Assembly: GCA_964017045.1 (NCBI GenBank)
Contig: OZ024794.1
Span: 21,315,316 to 21,379,315 of the forward strand
DNA from: Omphiscola glabra
Lineage: Eukaryota; Mollusca; Gastropoda; Lymnaeidae
Direction: 5' to 3'
Length of the DNA stretch: 64,000 nucleotides
Shown here: positions 36,985 to 49,320 of the stretch, in pieces
How positions within the stretch are numbered: position 1 is the first letter of the stretch
Layout of the letters: every line of letters begins with the position of its first letter
Position numbers and translations under genes: made by a program
Notes under the pieces: generated by a model
The model's database searches: none
Told to the model about the DNA's origin: nothing
Seen by the model: only the letters and a program-made list of their open reading frames with translations

Positions 36985-37960
36985 TCTGAGGCTAAAAGCA
37001 TACCCACATCTTGGCAGAATTATTGAAAGTTGTGGTTTATTATGCAAATTATTTGCGGATGACACCGAACTGTACAAGTGCTTACGCCCTGAACCTTTAG
37101 ACTGTGCTGCTGCTGTGCGAGCTTTCGAGGACGGCTGTGTTGTGGTCACAACATGGATGGCATCAAACAGACTTAAATTAAATAATGATAAGACAGAGGC
37201 TATTATATGTATTTCTGCTGCCAATATTTGGAAGGTTGCTATCACATCAAAAAAAGTTGGTGCTTCTGAGATCCCTTTGTCCAACACCGTTAGAGACCTT
37301 GACTTCTACATTAACAGTAAACTTACAATGATCCCTCATATCAGTGATGTGGTCAAGGCTTGTTTCTGTCATCTTTGCGCTCTGGGTCAGCTGCATCCTA
37401 AACTTAATAAGAGAACAGCCAATGCTGTAGTAGTCAGTCTAATCCAATCAAGATTAGATTACTGTAACAGTTGTTTGTGGGGTTTACCTCAAAACCAAAT
37501 TCTGAGACTCCAGAAGGTACAATATACTGCAGCACGCATTGTTTCGCATACGAAGAAATCTGACCACATCAACCCAGTTCTTGAGAATCTCCATTGGCTT
37601 CCTGTGAGTGAGGGCATTGACCACAAAATTCTGTCCCTGGCGTACAGCTGTATAGAAGGCTCTGGACCTGTATATCTTCAAAAACTGATTTCTAAACATG
37701 CATCTCTACAGAACCTGCGCTCTTCAACACAGTCCTTACTGAGAGTTCGCAGTGTGGATGGACACAGAAAGATGTCATACGGAGTGCGCTCTTTTGAAGC
37801 AATTGTGCCTAACTTGAGAACAGTTTGCCTCAATCTTTGAGGGAAATTGAAAATGATAAAAAGTCATTTAAGAACCATTTAAAGACTTTTTCTTTAAGTA
37901 GATTTTAGTACATCAGAGCGCTGTGAGCATGCTAAAATAACATGGACACAAGCGTTATAA
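36985..37960 (+). pseudogene. LINE reverse transcriptase fragment (CR1/L2-like), 5' truncated
   Basis: The frame carries LGRIIESCGLLCKLFADDTE, in which FADD is the RT catalytic box C, then WMASNRLKLNNDKTEAI, PHISDVVKACFCHL, QSRLDYCNSCLWGLP, ILRLQKVQYTAARIV and PVLENLHWLPV. This is the thumb and post-RT region of CR1/L2/Jockey-clade non-LTR elements. The longest stretch, 37115-37840, is open, but the frame lacks the palm N-terminus, the endonuclease and ORF1, and the region after 37840 has stops. A dead 5'-truncated insertion. Confidence 0.85.
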
Positions 37961-40629
37961 AAGTAGGTATTTTGAAAGTCACTCGCGCATCGCTTCTGCG
38001 CACTCAAAAAATTACGGAAAAACTTTTGTGGCCATTTAATAGTCGCCTTTACGGTGACCTCGGATTTATGTGTTTTACGTCACAGTTTACTAATTATAAC
38101 TTCATTTTGTCATCGATTACGTTTACTGTTTGTCTTCCGGTGACGCTCATACAATTTACCCAATGAGGGGAACCCCCGTTTTTTTTTCTGAGTCACTTTT
38201 TGACTCTCGGTAAGCTATAAATGTCTTAAATACTTCTTTGGAGCATTCATACATGATTGAAACCCAAAGACTCATGTGTATCATCTAATTTGGATTGCTA
38301 ATAACTTTGAAATAGTCAATTATCCTAGCTCAATTGAATGTTACACCACTCCACAGAAAATGGTCAACCTTCATCACCGGGAGAAAAAAAAATGGCGACC
38401 GATTTTTTGTCTTCACCGGGCTGATAGACTCGGCTCTAATTAACATTTAATAATAGTTTAATCCTTTTGTAATCTTTAAACATCTGAATAAATCTAAGTA
38501 AATATATAAAACCTACTTTAAAAAATCATAGAATTGGATAAGATAATACAAATAAATTGAAATTATGAATATTAAACTGATGGGAACTTGCTTTTTAATT
38601 AAAATAATAGAAATGCGAGAACTACCGGTGTCGGTGTCGTAGTCTAAGTCTACTTGCTAATTTAAGCTTAATTATTATTACACTTAATGAACCAATACTA
38701 TTCTGTTACTACAAATGCACTTAAAGGAGAAATTTAAGTAATATTTTAAAATTAAATAAGGTATTTAATCATAAATTTTAAATTATTCTTAAGTACTTGT
38801 AATGACATGACATAGAATTAGAAAAAAAAATGTCTAATTATAATTAATAATAATAATAAAATAAAAAAGAAACAAGTTTTAATTAATAGAAAATGTAAAT
38901 TATTTAAAAGAAATAAGAAATTGTGTAGTGTAAATTAAGGATTATGATTTAATATGATAAGATGTTTTTCTAGGCTAATTTCAGATACAAGAGAAAATTT
39001 TCTATTGTAGAACTCGGAATTTCTTCCAAGGAGGCCCGTTTGAATGTAGAGAAAAAATTATTTTGATTAATTTTTATTTATAATTACATTCGATTTTAGA
39101 GAAAAAAGACTACTTACCTTTTTATAAATATAAGAAGTGATTTAAAATTGAACACAAGCCTATAATTCGTTCAAATTCAACAAACAAGTACCGGTAATTA
39201 TTTTTTTTATCAGCAATGGTTTTTCCAATTTTTCTGTTCACATTTTGCTTAACATACCCTCAAATAATTTGTTTCAAAATACAAAGTCTTGATGTTATTT
39301 AAAAGCTTTGTTGTTCATTGTGTTTAATATTGCATTGAGAATGTTTCCTGAAAATATGGTAGCATTATCTTGTAAAATAAAAAAGTTTTGGGCAAATAAG
39401 TCAGAAATTTGGTAAGTCGGTCACACGTTTTTGTAGTAAAATACAAAGATAAAGAAGGGGGTTAAAAAATTCACTAAAAAATTCATAACTTCAATTCTAT
39501 AAAAGATAGAAAGATGAAATTGGTATTTTTGCAAAGCTTATAGCTAGCCCTTCAATATGATATATCATTTATGACAATAGGACAATATTGAAAATTTTTG
39601 TCAAAGTACCTAATAAAAGTACTCAATCGTCATCATCTACCACTTCAGCATCTGTTATTCAAAAATGTGTTCTGGTGTGAAGTGCTATTAACATTGCCAT
39701 TAGAAAACGGTTATTCTTTTATTGACGTCTGTTAATATATAGAATTATAGGACAGTGGAGAGAGCGCCACTGGGCAATGGGTTTTCGGCGGCATAGAAAG
39801 AGAGAAGTTGTTTTCTTGTTGCAGTGCCAAACCGTCTATTTCCAGTTTTCCCGAATGTATGGGAACCCTGAGTATAATCCCAACCAATAGAATTAAATGA
39901 GAACATTTTAATTTTTTTATTTTTTTTAAACAGGAATATGCCTTTATAACAAAAAGGGGTCTTAATGTCACTTAATGTGATATTGATATGTCATAGTGTA
40001 AGCTAAAACCATGAGTTACTAATGTAGTCTATCAATCATTATGTAACCTACACAAGTAAATAGTATAGGGTAGGCTGTAGTATGTAGTCTTTAACTTTAG
40101 GAGGCATAGCTGTTGTAGGAGGGTTGAATTGGTTAATGTTCACTGTTGAATTTAGGACGCTAAAGACTAAAGTTAAAGTAAGTGTGATTTTACCTACTGA
40201 TTTACTGTCCACTTAGTCATAGTCATGTGCATTAAATATTTAAAATATATAATAAATAAAATGTGAAGGCTACAAATTAATCTTAATTCGACAAAAACTT
40301 ATTTGGATTCACCTTCGCTGTTGTATTTACCCAGCGATCTTTTCCCTTTTAGTTGAAGCTATTAATTTACTTAATTGATTCCCGCGGTGTATAGTGAGTC
40401 TGTGATGCCGAGATAACTCTGTAATACATATAATAGAATTTATTTCGCCTTTTACTTATCAATTTAAAAAAAATACAAATTTATACCAATAAAATCAACA
40501 TTGCCTATTTACAAAAAGACAGACTAATATTTAAATATGTCTTCAAATATAATAAATGCAAAAAAAATATACAAAATGAGCACATTTCTGTACTTGATGA
40601 TGACGGCGAAGGCAATGGAAGGCTTATCC
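37961..40629. other. Intergenic, no gene seen
   Basis: AT-rich, with (TAA)n-like sequence near 38846-38870. No TIR pair, RT signature or conserved exon was recognised. Confidence 0.5.
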
Positions 40630-40823
40630 CAGTTGTCGGAAAATCGCGGCTCTTTAGCGACCTGAGGGCGGCTCGGCCAGTCAGCCACAAATCGGTTTTG
40701 ACTCCGAAAAACGTGGTTCTTGATAGATTCTTGAAAAGAAATGTGGCTCTCAAAAAAAAAAAAAATATTCGTCCTGCTACTGATTTTTGGCTCTTCTGAC
40801 TAATGAGTATTTTCCGACCACTG
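40630..40823. mobile_element. hAT-like MITE with CAGTTGTCGGAAAA ends
   Basis: The left end CAGTTGTCGGAAAAT and the right end, reversed as CAGTGGTCGGAAAAT, are inverted repeats with one mismatch. GCGGCTCTTT and GTGGCTCTC blocks inside are typical of hAT MITEs. The flanks GCTTATCC and GCTATCCC may be a decayed 8-bp duplication. Confidence 0.7.
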
Positions 40824-41326
40824 GCTATCCCATGCCTATACTATATTACGCCTATTAATTGACTGTATTGTAGGAGTGTATGCTGAGTAGGGCCTTTACT
40901 TGATTCGGTATGAGGATTAGCTTTAAGTCTAAAAGATAGGCCTATAAATGTGCATGCAGATAGTTACATATTATACATCATTGTCTAGCTTTGGTCCATT
41001 CCTTAGCTCCTTCTTCACCAACCCACTCTTCTCACCTGCACTACGGTGTTATTTCGTGGAAATTATTTATATATCACACAAATTGTTTCGAATGTTCCAA
41101 GTAAGAGAAAACCTAAACTTTATAAAACCTCAAATCAGGTAGCCTAGAAACAAGCAATATCCAAGAGCAGGCGAGACTACAAATCAGTAAACAAACAAAT
41201 GAACGGACAAAACTATAAATCGGGAAACATAAAAGACACACAATTTTTAAATACGATCAATTTAGGTCTACAGTCAATGTATACCCCCCCCCCCCCAAAC
41301 CCCAATGAAAGATTAGTTTGATATTA

Positions 41327-41572
41327 TACAGAGTGGGCCAATAAAAGTGAGAGCATCTCGTAAAATGTTATTTAATCACATAAAGGTAGTTTAACTATAC
41401 CCATACTAGATTAAATAGTTTACTGATTTACTTAATTACAAATTGAACATGTTTTCTGATTAGCTAAATATTTCGCAAAAAAAAAATTATGAAGAATTAT
41501 AATTAATTATATTATATTTTGAAATAACTCATATGCTACGAGATGTTCTCACTTTTATTGGCCCACCCTGTA
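41327..41572. mobile_element. Tc1/mariner-type MITE, TA-flanked
   Basis: Inverted repeats of about 35 bp with two mismatches: TACAGAGTGGGCCAATAA on the left against TACAGGGTGGGCCAATAA reversed on the right, continuing through AAAGTGAGA and CATCTCGTA. TA flanks both sides. 246 bp with an AT-rich, non-coding centre. Confidence 0.8.
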
Positions 41573-41646
41573 TATGACTGACGATTGATTTTGTGAGTAT
41601 TGAGTAAACTTTTTGAGCTTATTGGCCTGTGTTGTCATGATGCATG

Positions 41647-42053
41647 CAACGCCGGCCATAGGGTGTCCGACATCTGCAGAGGACGGCGTGGCTATAGGAG
41701 CGCCCAGGAGATATTTAAATTCCCTTAGTTTATTATAGTGAAGTGTGAGCCTCGGGTCCGGGGTCGAGATACGGTATTCTAACTTTTCGTGCAATCGCTT
41801 TTCATACAATGATTTTTCATACAATGCGTTTTCATACAATGAGTTTTCATACAATGCGTTTTCATACAATGAGTTTTCATACAATGAGTTTTCATACAAT
41901 GCGTTTTCATACAATGAGTTTTCATACAATGAGTTTTCATACAATGAGTTTTCATAGCCTACGTTGTAATAGGTAAAGGAGCGGAACCATACAGGGAAGG
42001 GGCGCCGAACGGGTGCTTCGCACAGGGCAAGGGTTTACCTAGGGCCGGCGTTG
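41647..42053. mobile_element. MITE with CAACGCCGGCC ends carrying an internal 15-bp array
   Basis: The left end CAACGCCGGCCATAGGG and the right end, reversed as CAACGCCGGCCCTAGG, are inverted repeats. GGCGTGGC and GGCGCC blocks lie just inside. The flanks GATGCATG and TATGACTG match at 5 of 8 positions, so the target duplication is not secure. A perfect-period minisatellite occupies the middle. Confidence 0.65.
41784..41955. repeat. 15-bp minisatellite, 11 copies
   Basis: The unit TTTTCATACAATGAG alternates with TTTTCATACAATGCG. Eleven full 15-bp units span 41784-41948, with a partial twelfth. Because 15 is a multiple of 3 and the unit has no stop in some frames, both strands read as five-residue repeats (FSYNE on plus, YENSL on minus). 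These frames have no other support as genes. Confidence 0.95.
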
Positions 42054-42283
42054 TATGACTGGACATGGTGAGTTGTTTTCATGAATGTTTAAACTTAAAT
42101 ATGTGAATATTGGTTGGAGAAATGGAGTGAGTGATCATGTGATGTGGGGTATGGGGCGAATGTGGAATGGGGAATAAGGATGAATTGTTACACAGGCCAC
42201 AGACGAGTTGGGATCATATCTTAAGATAAGATTAGTATTTGATAGAATTTATGCACGTTTAATTACGGAGTGGACAAGTCGTC

Positions 42284-44290
42284 CCCCTTATCCCCTATGG
42301 CTGGTGGGGATGGTGCATTGCTGGTGTTGCTGTAGGGAAGATTTCACCCTTCCGTCACCTTGGCAGGTGCTCGGTGGGGGGGGGGGGTCAGCAACTCCAG
42401 GTGCCTGTAAGGGAGTGGGCATCCCTCGGCCGCCCTTGCACAGAGACGAAGAAATATGCAAGCATGGGACGGAAATTGTACCCGTGGACTGCTTTTCGTC
42501 TTTGTTTTGAGGCGTACTAAATAGGGTCCGTGCGGACGTACTAGATATCAGGTTACATTTTAGTGGCCAACAGGCAAAATAACGTGGAAAAATGCTAAAA
42601 ATGTCCATTATTTTCTCTTTCAAAGCGAACCAACCGGTCAAGATAGCCGAAAACCAAGGAAAATATTCCATCAAGACAGCCCCGGCGTCATCTGACGACG
42701 TTTGTCTAATCGACTTTGAGGGGTATCGGTAAAAAGTAGACCAAAAAAGATAAAGCATTAAACTAGACCAAACCGTTTCAAGCGGTAATCGCGGACTAAG
42801 GCGGATGCCGCCACTCGATCGGGTGCCCTTTTAAATCACAGGGTGCCCGATTCGGTGTCGGCCCCGCTAGCGGTTGACGCACCGTGAGGAGTTGACTTTG
42901 GACCTTCGAGGTGGGCTTTTGGAAAGAAAGCAAGTGGACAGCGCGGTGCTCCCCGCTCGATTACCCCACGTCGTGCCGCACGCGCTTGATAGATGCGGGC
43001 GAGAAAAGTGACAGAGGAGTCTGAATGGATTCCTTTGCTCTCTCTCTCTCTCTGTAACCCTACGGCCCTCTAGGTAACTTCAGTAAGTATCGAGTGAGCT
43101 TCCTTTTCCATTAAAAATTTGGTTTAAGGATCCCGACACTGCCTGCAAAGCAGTGGGTCCTGCAAGGTTGTGGGTTGTGCAAGGTTATGGGTTTTGCCCC
43201 GGTTTATTTTATTACCACGGTGCTCACCAGCCATTGCTGGTCGGGTAATGGCTGATGGGACAGGTTTCACTTTTCCGTCACTTTGGTAGGTGCTCGGTGG
43301 GCGATCAGCAACTCCGCACGCCTGTAAGGGGGTGGACATCCCTCGGCCGCCCTTGAATAGAGACGAAGAAATATGCAAACAGGGGGCGGAAATTGTACCC
43401 GTGGACTGCGTTTCGTCTTTGTTTTGAGGCGTACTAAGTAGGGTCCGTGCGGACGTACTAGAAAACTAGTTATATTTTAGTGGCCAAAAAGCAAAAGAAT
43501 GTGGGAAAAGGCTAAACATGTGCAATATTTTCTCGTTCAAAGCGATTCAACCGGTCAAGATAGCCGAAAACCAAAGAAAGTATATTCCATCAAGGCAGCC
43601 CCGGCGTCATCCGACGACCTTTGTCTGGTCGACTTCGAAGGGTACCGGTAAAAAGTAGACGAAAAAAATATAACGCAATAAACTAGATTTATATATAAGA
43701 CAAAACCGTTTCAAGCGGTAATCGCGAACTAAAGCGGATGCCGCCACTCGATCGGGTGCCCCTTTAAATCCCAGGGTGTCCGGTTCGGTGTCGGCCCCGC
43801 TAACGGTTGACGCACCGTGAGGAGTTGACTTTTTACCTTCGAGTTGGGTTTTCGGAAAGAAAGCAAGTGGACAGCGAGGTGCTCCCCGCTCGAATACCTC
43901 ACGTCGCCCCGCACGCGCTTGATAGAGTCTGAATGGATTCCTTTGCTCTCTCTCTCTCTCTCTGTAACCCTACAGCCCTCTAGGTAACTGCAGTTAGTAT
44001 CGAGTGAGTTTCCTTTTCCATTAAAAATTTGGTTTAAGGATCCCGACACTTCCCGCAAGGCAGTGGGTCCTGCAAGGTTGTGGGTTGTGCAAGGCTATGG
44101 TTTTTGCCCCAGCAATAGCTGTTCGGGCAATGGCCGGTAGGTGCTGGTGTATTGCTGGTGTTGCTTTAGGGAAGATTTCACCTTTCCGTCACCTTGGCAG
44201 GTGCTCGGTGGGCGATCAGCAACTCCACATGCCTGTAAAGGAGTGGACATCCCTCGGCCGCCCTTGCATATATAGAGACAAAGAAATATT
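42284..44290. repeat. GC-rich tandem repeat, unit about 920 bp, 2.2 copies, unclassified
   Basis: The markers GGAAATTGTACCCGTGGACT (42471, 43388) and GAAGATTTCACC-like (42337, about 43259, 44171) give spacings of 917-922 bp; CCACTCGATCGGGTGCCC (42811, 43744) gives 933. Unit contents in order: a GGCAGGTGCTCGGTGGG block, CCTCGGCCGCCCTTG, the imperfect palindrome GTCCGTGCGGAC between GTACTA motifs, CGGTTCGGTGTCGGCCCCGC with variants, a (CT)n run, and GGATCCCGACACT. The third unit breaks off at about 44290. It is much more GC-rich than its surroundings. Not recognised as rDNA, snRNA, tRNA or a known transposon. Minus-strand ORFs inside (for example 42288-42758) differ between units and are not convincing genes. 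Confidence 0.85.
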
Positions 44291-45615
44291 TTACTTTAAC
44301 CAATAGCCCCTCAATATAAAGAAAACGTTCCATTCAGGGCGGACCGCCCCATTGACATAACCCCACTTCCCAACCCATTCATATCAGTTACTGGTACTTT
44401 GAGTTTAAATAAAACTTCTATTTAATATGATGAAAAAGCGGCGCCTCGGACGATGCCTTAAAAGTGGGGGTGGGGGTTGTGGTGTGGGGGGGGGGGGTGT
44501 TTAAAAAAATCTAGATAAATTTCAAATGCTGAAATGCATTTTGTAGCATTCCTCAATTTAGTTTTTCATCATAAAACTATGATCTGCGTCTTATTATTTT
44601 CATGTAATTTCGTTGAATTTGAATGAAATGCCCCCCCCCCCCCAAAAAAAAAAAAACGCTAGGGATATATGACTATTTACGATACTATAGGATAATTTTA
44701 CAATTTTGGGTCCCAATGAGGTTATTGCCTGAGGCGGCCACATATTAGACCAATAAAAGCGAAAGCGTTTCTTTCAATAACCAATAAAAAGAGCGGCATA
44801 AAAAATTGAAAACCCTTTTAATAATAATATGTAATATAAAAAGTCTTTTTGTTCAACATTTCTTGCTCGCTTAGTCGCTGACCCAATTAGCAGAAATTGT
44901 ACTTTTTATTATATGTATCCCAATAATCATCAAATGACGAACGCCTCTCAAAAATTCAAAACCTTATCTTTAAATAATTTGATGATTTCTGTCTAAAGTC
45001 TAAAGACAATTTTACAATTTGTTTTGTTTCCGTTGCCGTCGCATCGGCCCTGTAATCTTTGCGATTGCACGGTTCTCGGATATTTAAGGGGCCCAAAGTT
45101 GGGAAATTGACCCAAAAAAAATATTTACAAAAAATCAAATTTGAGCGCTTAGGGCATCAAACCGAAAAGTGGCAGTTGGTCTCCAAAAAATCACTTGCTT
45201 CATATACACGCTAAATGACGTTTACATCTATAAGTTGAATAAAATTGTACTGAAACGCTTAATTCATGTTTTGTAAGTCTACTTTTAAACTGTCCTCATG
45301 TTTTTATGCACATAACTCCTGAATTGAGGGTTTCTCCTCAAATAATCTGTCGTGCCAGTGCATACGAACTTTCCACTAGCACACGTATCGCTTTAAATTT
45401 TAGTATTAAGTTCCATCTCAATTTCATTACACAGTGCAAGGTTTTAATGAACTCGTTCGTTGTCTCTTTTAAAGGTATTGTAACCTGAGCTTCTTTTTCT
45501 CTCTCTCATCTGTCCTGACGTCACACAACAGGCGCTCAAAAGCCGCCCTTTGTTGATAATCATTCCAAGAAAAATGTTCTTTCACACCCCCTCTCTCTCT
45601 CTCTCACACACACAT

Positions 45616-45654
<39 letters not shown>

Positions 45655-46236
45655 ATCGATATTTAGTCTTCTTTCATCATATCACTTTATCTGGGTCGAG
45701 AGGCCCCTAAAAGGCGCGGGGCCCGTGTCTCCTTTGCTTGTATGTTAATCCGGCACTGCTGGTTAGTCGACATAGATAAGTCCCTGACCTGCAAAAGATT
45801 ATTCGCGGAAGTTGGTTATGTTCATTGCAAGGGCCAAAATTACTGGAAACTGTCGACTTTTCCTTATGAACCTTGCAGCATGTTTTAATTTTCGCCTTGA
45901 TGCAAGTCAGTTGTAGACTTTTTTTTGACAACAGAACGTGTTCTTTTTGATAGTCCTTTCTTTTTACATCTCATGGCGAACATCCGGACATACAGACGAC
46001 AATACACACACATTTCCCCCTTTATTCAAATATTCCAATTGAATTGAATCGCATTTGATTAGACTTAAAGTGGAAAGAATTGTGTTCTTAAAGACAGTTT
46101 AACTAATATACAACTATTTAAAATTTAAACCAATAATATTGTTACTTTAATCAAGAAAATGTTAATCCATTTGCTTCCCGATTTGAGGCAATTCACATTA
46201 TTATTATTAGAAGAAGTTTTCTATAGCATGGTACCC
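44291..46236. other. Intergenic, no gene seen
   Basis: G and C homopolymers lie at about 44486-44497 and 44630-44643, and a compound CT/CA/TA microsatellite at 45591-45651. No gene or element was recognised. Confidence 0.5.
45591..45651. repeat. Compound (CT)n(CA)n(TA)n microsatellite
   Basis: Adjoining CTCTCT, CACACA and TATATA runs totalling about 60 bp. Confidence 0.9.
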
Positions 46237-46440
46237 CAGCCTAGGGCTAGAGTGTTTGGCGCCCGGGGACAAGATTTGCGCCCGGGGACAAGATTTATTT
46301 TAAAGCGCCCTCTTTTCCTTTCTTCAACTCTCAAACCCATTATTTTCATCAATAAAATAATACCAAGGCACATTTTGGCGCCCCTAACTAGCTGGCGCCC
46401 GGGTACATCTGTACCCCCTGCCCCCTACGATACGCCTCTG
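46237..46440. mobile_element. hAT MITE with CAGTGGCGTAGC-type ends (copy 2, left end decayed)
   Basis: Aligns throughout with 35236-35441 (GGCTAGAGTGTTTGGC, CATTTTGGCGCC, TACGATACGCCTCTG). The left terminus is CAGCCTAGGGC instead of CAGTGGCGTAGC, and no target duplication is left. Confidence 0.85.
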
Positions 46441-46568
46441 GTGCTGGAATCACCACGCTGTACATACAATTTAACAAACATATCATGAACTAAAAAATTA
46501 ACATACATTGATTGAATAAAATAAAACAATTGTGTATTCGCTCTAACCGTTCCATAATTTTTTAAATG

Positions 46569-47035
46569 TCAAGCCATGGACGGCACACAGCAGCATCGTT
46601 TATCGGTCAGAAAAGGGGGGGGGGGATCAGTCAGAATAGTAGAGTTTAAAGAGATGCGTTTTGAGTACAATTTTGAAGGCTTGAGTTCTTGGAATATTGC
46701 GGATGTGTAGTGGCAGAGAATTCCATTATTTGGGGGCGCAGAAAGAGAAAGATCTTTCACCATATGTTTTTGTGCGAGTCTTGGGGACAAAAAGAATACG
46801 CGCGTCTGCGGAGGAGCGAAGCTGTCGAAGGGGTGAATAGACAGAAAGAAGTTCGGTTAGATAGGAAGGGAAGGAATCTGAGAAAAAGTTATGACAGAGA
46901 ACAGACAGCTTGTAATCAATGCGTGCCTGCATAGGAAGCCAATGAAGTGAGTGGAGTAGTGGAGTGACATGATCACGTTTTTGTGCCTTTAGAACCAGCC
47001 TAGCAGCTGAATTTTGAACCTTTGTGTATAATTAG
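46569..47035 (-). pseudogene. LINE RT 3' fragment (CR1/L2-like), fragment a
   Basis: On the minus strand: KRDHVTPLLHSLHWLPMQAR, IDYKLSVLCHNFFSDSFPSY, LTELLSVYSPLRQLRSSADA, then YGERSFSFCAPK, a stop, and WNSLPLHIRNI. This is the far C-terminal region of a CR1/L2-type polymerase with its 3' end. It overlaps in content with fragment b (47085-47530). Confidence 0.8.
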
Positions 47036-47084
47036 TGTTCGTAGGCCGGAGGTTCAAATCAGCCTAGAAACAAGTCTAACATGT

Positions 47085-47530
47085 AAGGCCCTCCAATAGA
47101 CAGAGAGAAGTTCGGTTAGATAGGAAGGGCAGGAATTCGAGAAAAAGTTGTGGCAGAGAACAGAGAGTTTAAAGTCAATCCGTGCTTGTACAGAGAGCCA
47201 ATGAAGTGAATGAAGTAGTGGTGTGATCACGTTTTTTTGCCTTTAAAACTAGCATAACAGCTGAGTTTTGCACCTTTTGTAGTTTTTCTAAGAAGTGTTT
47301 TGGTGAATCTGACAGAAGAGAGTTGCATTAGTCAAGACGAGAGAGAACAAGAGCAGAGACTAGGGTTTTTGTTGCACTAATTGTGAGGTAGTGGCGGATG
47401 GAGCTGATCTGAAGAATAGCGGTGTATGCAAAGTGACAAATGTGAGAGATATGATTATCGAGAGACATGTTCTTCGACAGAATATAATCAAGATTCCTGG
47501 CGGAGGATGTAAACTGTATATCCATAAATA
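47085..47530 (-). pseudogene. LINE RT 3' fragment (CR1/L2-like), fragment b
   Basis: On the minus strand: SSARNLDYILSKNMSLDNHI, HYLTISATKTLVSALVLSRL, stops, then FLEKLQKVQNSA and further frame-broken sequence to NRTSLC. The last 240 bp repeat the same part of the element as fragment a at clear but imperfect identity, so these are two copies or a tandem duplication, not one continuous insertion. Confidence 0.75.
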
Positions 47531-49320
47531 ACTTAGTTATATCTCAACTAAAGCCATCTGCCGCCTATGAATATGTGAAATCCCTAATCGCCCGTGGTCT
47601 GTGCTGCGGGCGCCCATGCTTACTATTTGGAAAAAAAAGGTGGATACGGCGGAGGTAAATTGGGTAGTCAAAAAAAAGGGGGGGGGGCGGGTGACATCAT
47701 GAGTTTATTGCACTGGGTGACATCAACTATAATGACGCCCCCGCCCCAAATACGTCACATATTTTTACCTTAAACTTTTTCATTTATTGGATTTCTAACC
47801 ATGGCACTATTTATTTGCAAACCTGGCCCCACTGCTGTCTCGTAATAGCAGAGCGCGTCTAAGGAATGCGCTCTAAGGTGAACAATCTGTATGCTTTTCT
47901 GATCGTGACATATATCCCAAGTGATGTGCTCAGTTTCAAAGATTGCCTAAAAGTTCTAAACTAAAAGTATTCCCTCAAATTTATGGACATTGGCATGACT
48001 TCATTGGAAAAAATGAAAAGCAGGGAAAATGAAATGAGCTTTCCAGGCACATACAGGCAGTGGTGGACCAGAGTGTCCAAACATCCCGGAACAAAATATT
48101 TAAGATTTAATGCAGAAGCTACCCAAATATCATGATCCCTGGCGGCCTACCGGGAATTTCTGGCTGCCCAGTTCATCCCTGCATATAGGACACGCATGCC
48201 ACCCAGTGGCGTAGCTAGGGCTAGTGCCATCCTAGGCGGGCCAATATTTTTCTGCCCACTCTTCCACTGCAGGTTTCCGAAGACGAAGAATATAATATTA
48301 TTAATATATAGAAAAAGTCTCCCCAGGGTGGACCGCACCCTCTTCCCACGCCACTGCATCCACCGCCCCATATCGCCGTGGTCATCTTCGCATACGAATG
48401 ATGATCAGTATGTGCGAAAATGATCAGTATATGCGATCTCCTTTATTAATTAACAAAATATTTAATTTTTACCTCATTTTGAGTGAACTTGACTCAGGCT
48501 TACCGACTATTATCATACGACAGAAATGTTTGATTCCTGCGATCCATTTATTTGCAATTTTATTACATGCATTTAAAATTATTCTAAGAAGCCAGAAGGG
48601 ATCCGTTGCAATAAATATCATTGGCAGAGGGGTCCATAACAAAATAAGTTAAGAGCCCTTGCCATAGTCTGGAATGTTAACAATTTTTTTGTCATTTCTT
48701 TGCGTTTTAATTTAATCTTCTCCAAAAAAAGTAACCATGTAGAACTGATGATTTATTGAAAGGTTTATTAAACGTAATTCTGGATGATTGGTGAAATTTA
48801 TAAAGATATAAATATAACAATAATAACAAGTAAATTAAATACAAAGTGTAACAAATGAGGGGGACTTAAAAACCGTTAGTGCAATTTTAAAAAAATAGTT
48901 GCTGCTTCTCTTGTATGTATACGCTGAATTCGTCATATCCTTCAAGAAAAGCCTATTTGGCTGAGAAAATACAAATAAAAATATTATTTAAAATAAATAA
49001 TGAAACTGTCATTTTCATTTCATATAACAATATCATAAAAATGAAATAAATGAAAATTAAAGAACCTAATGCTATCTAATGCCGTACTATACATAAAGTA
49101 TTAATTGAAAAAAGGCAACTAAATTCAGATAAGATTTTTCGGTACATCATAAGAAACCTAAATGGCCTGAAATTATTAACATAGCTGGCAAAACTGGCTT
49201 CATCTTGTTTGTTAAGTGAACTCAAAGAAGCGAAACTGGTTGGGAAGCATTAACCTATATTTCGTGTCTTTCATTTTTTTACATTTTATTTTAACAGTCT
49301 GTGTAAGAGATTAAAAGAAA
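47531..49320. other. Intergenic before SERF2
   Basis: Holds a MITE at 48204-48356. The last few hundred bases (to 49320) should contain the SERF2 promoter and 5' UTR, but no defined promoter element is visible. Confidence 0.5.
48204..48356. mobile_element. Short hAT-like MITE with CAGTGGCGTAGC / GCCACTG ends
   Basis: It begins CAGTGGCGTAGCTAGGG and ends CCCACGCCACTG. The flanks CATGCCACC and CATCCACC look like a decayed duplication. It shares ends but not interior with 35236-35441. Confidence 0.65.

Noticed and set aside
41555..41957. ORFs of 129 and 70 codons with YENSL and FSYNE repeats
   Set aside because: Both come from the same 15-bp array read on opposite strands; the period divisible by three keeps them open.
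42288..42758. 156-codon minus-strand ORF
   Set aside because: It lies in the GC-rich 920-bp repeat and is not kept in the next unit; GC-rich DNA opens long frames by chance.
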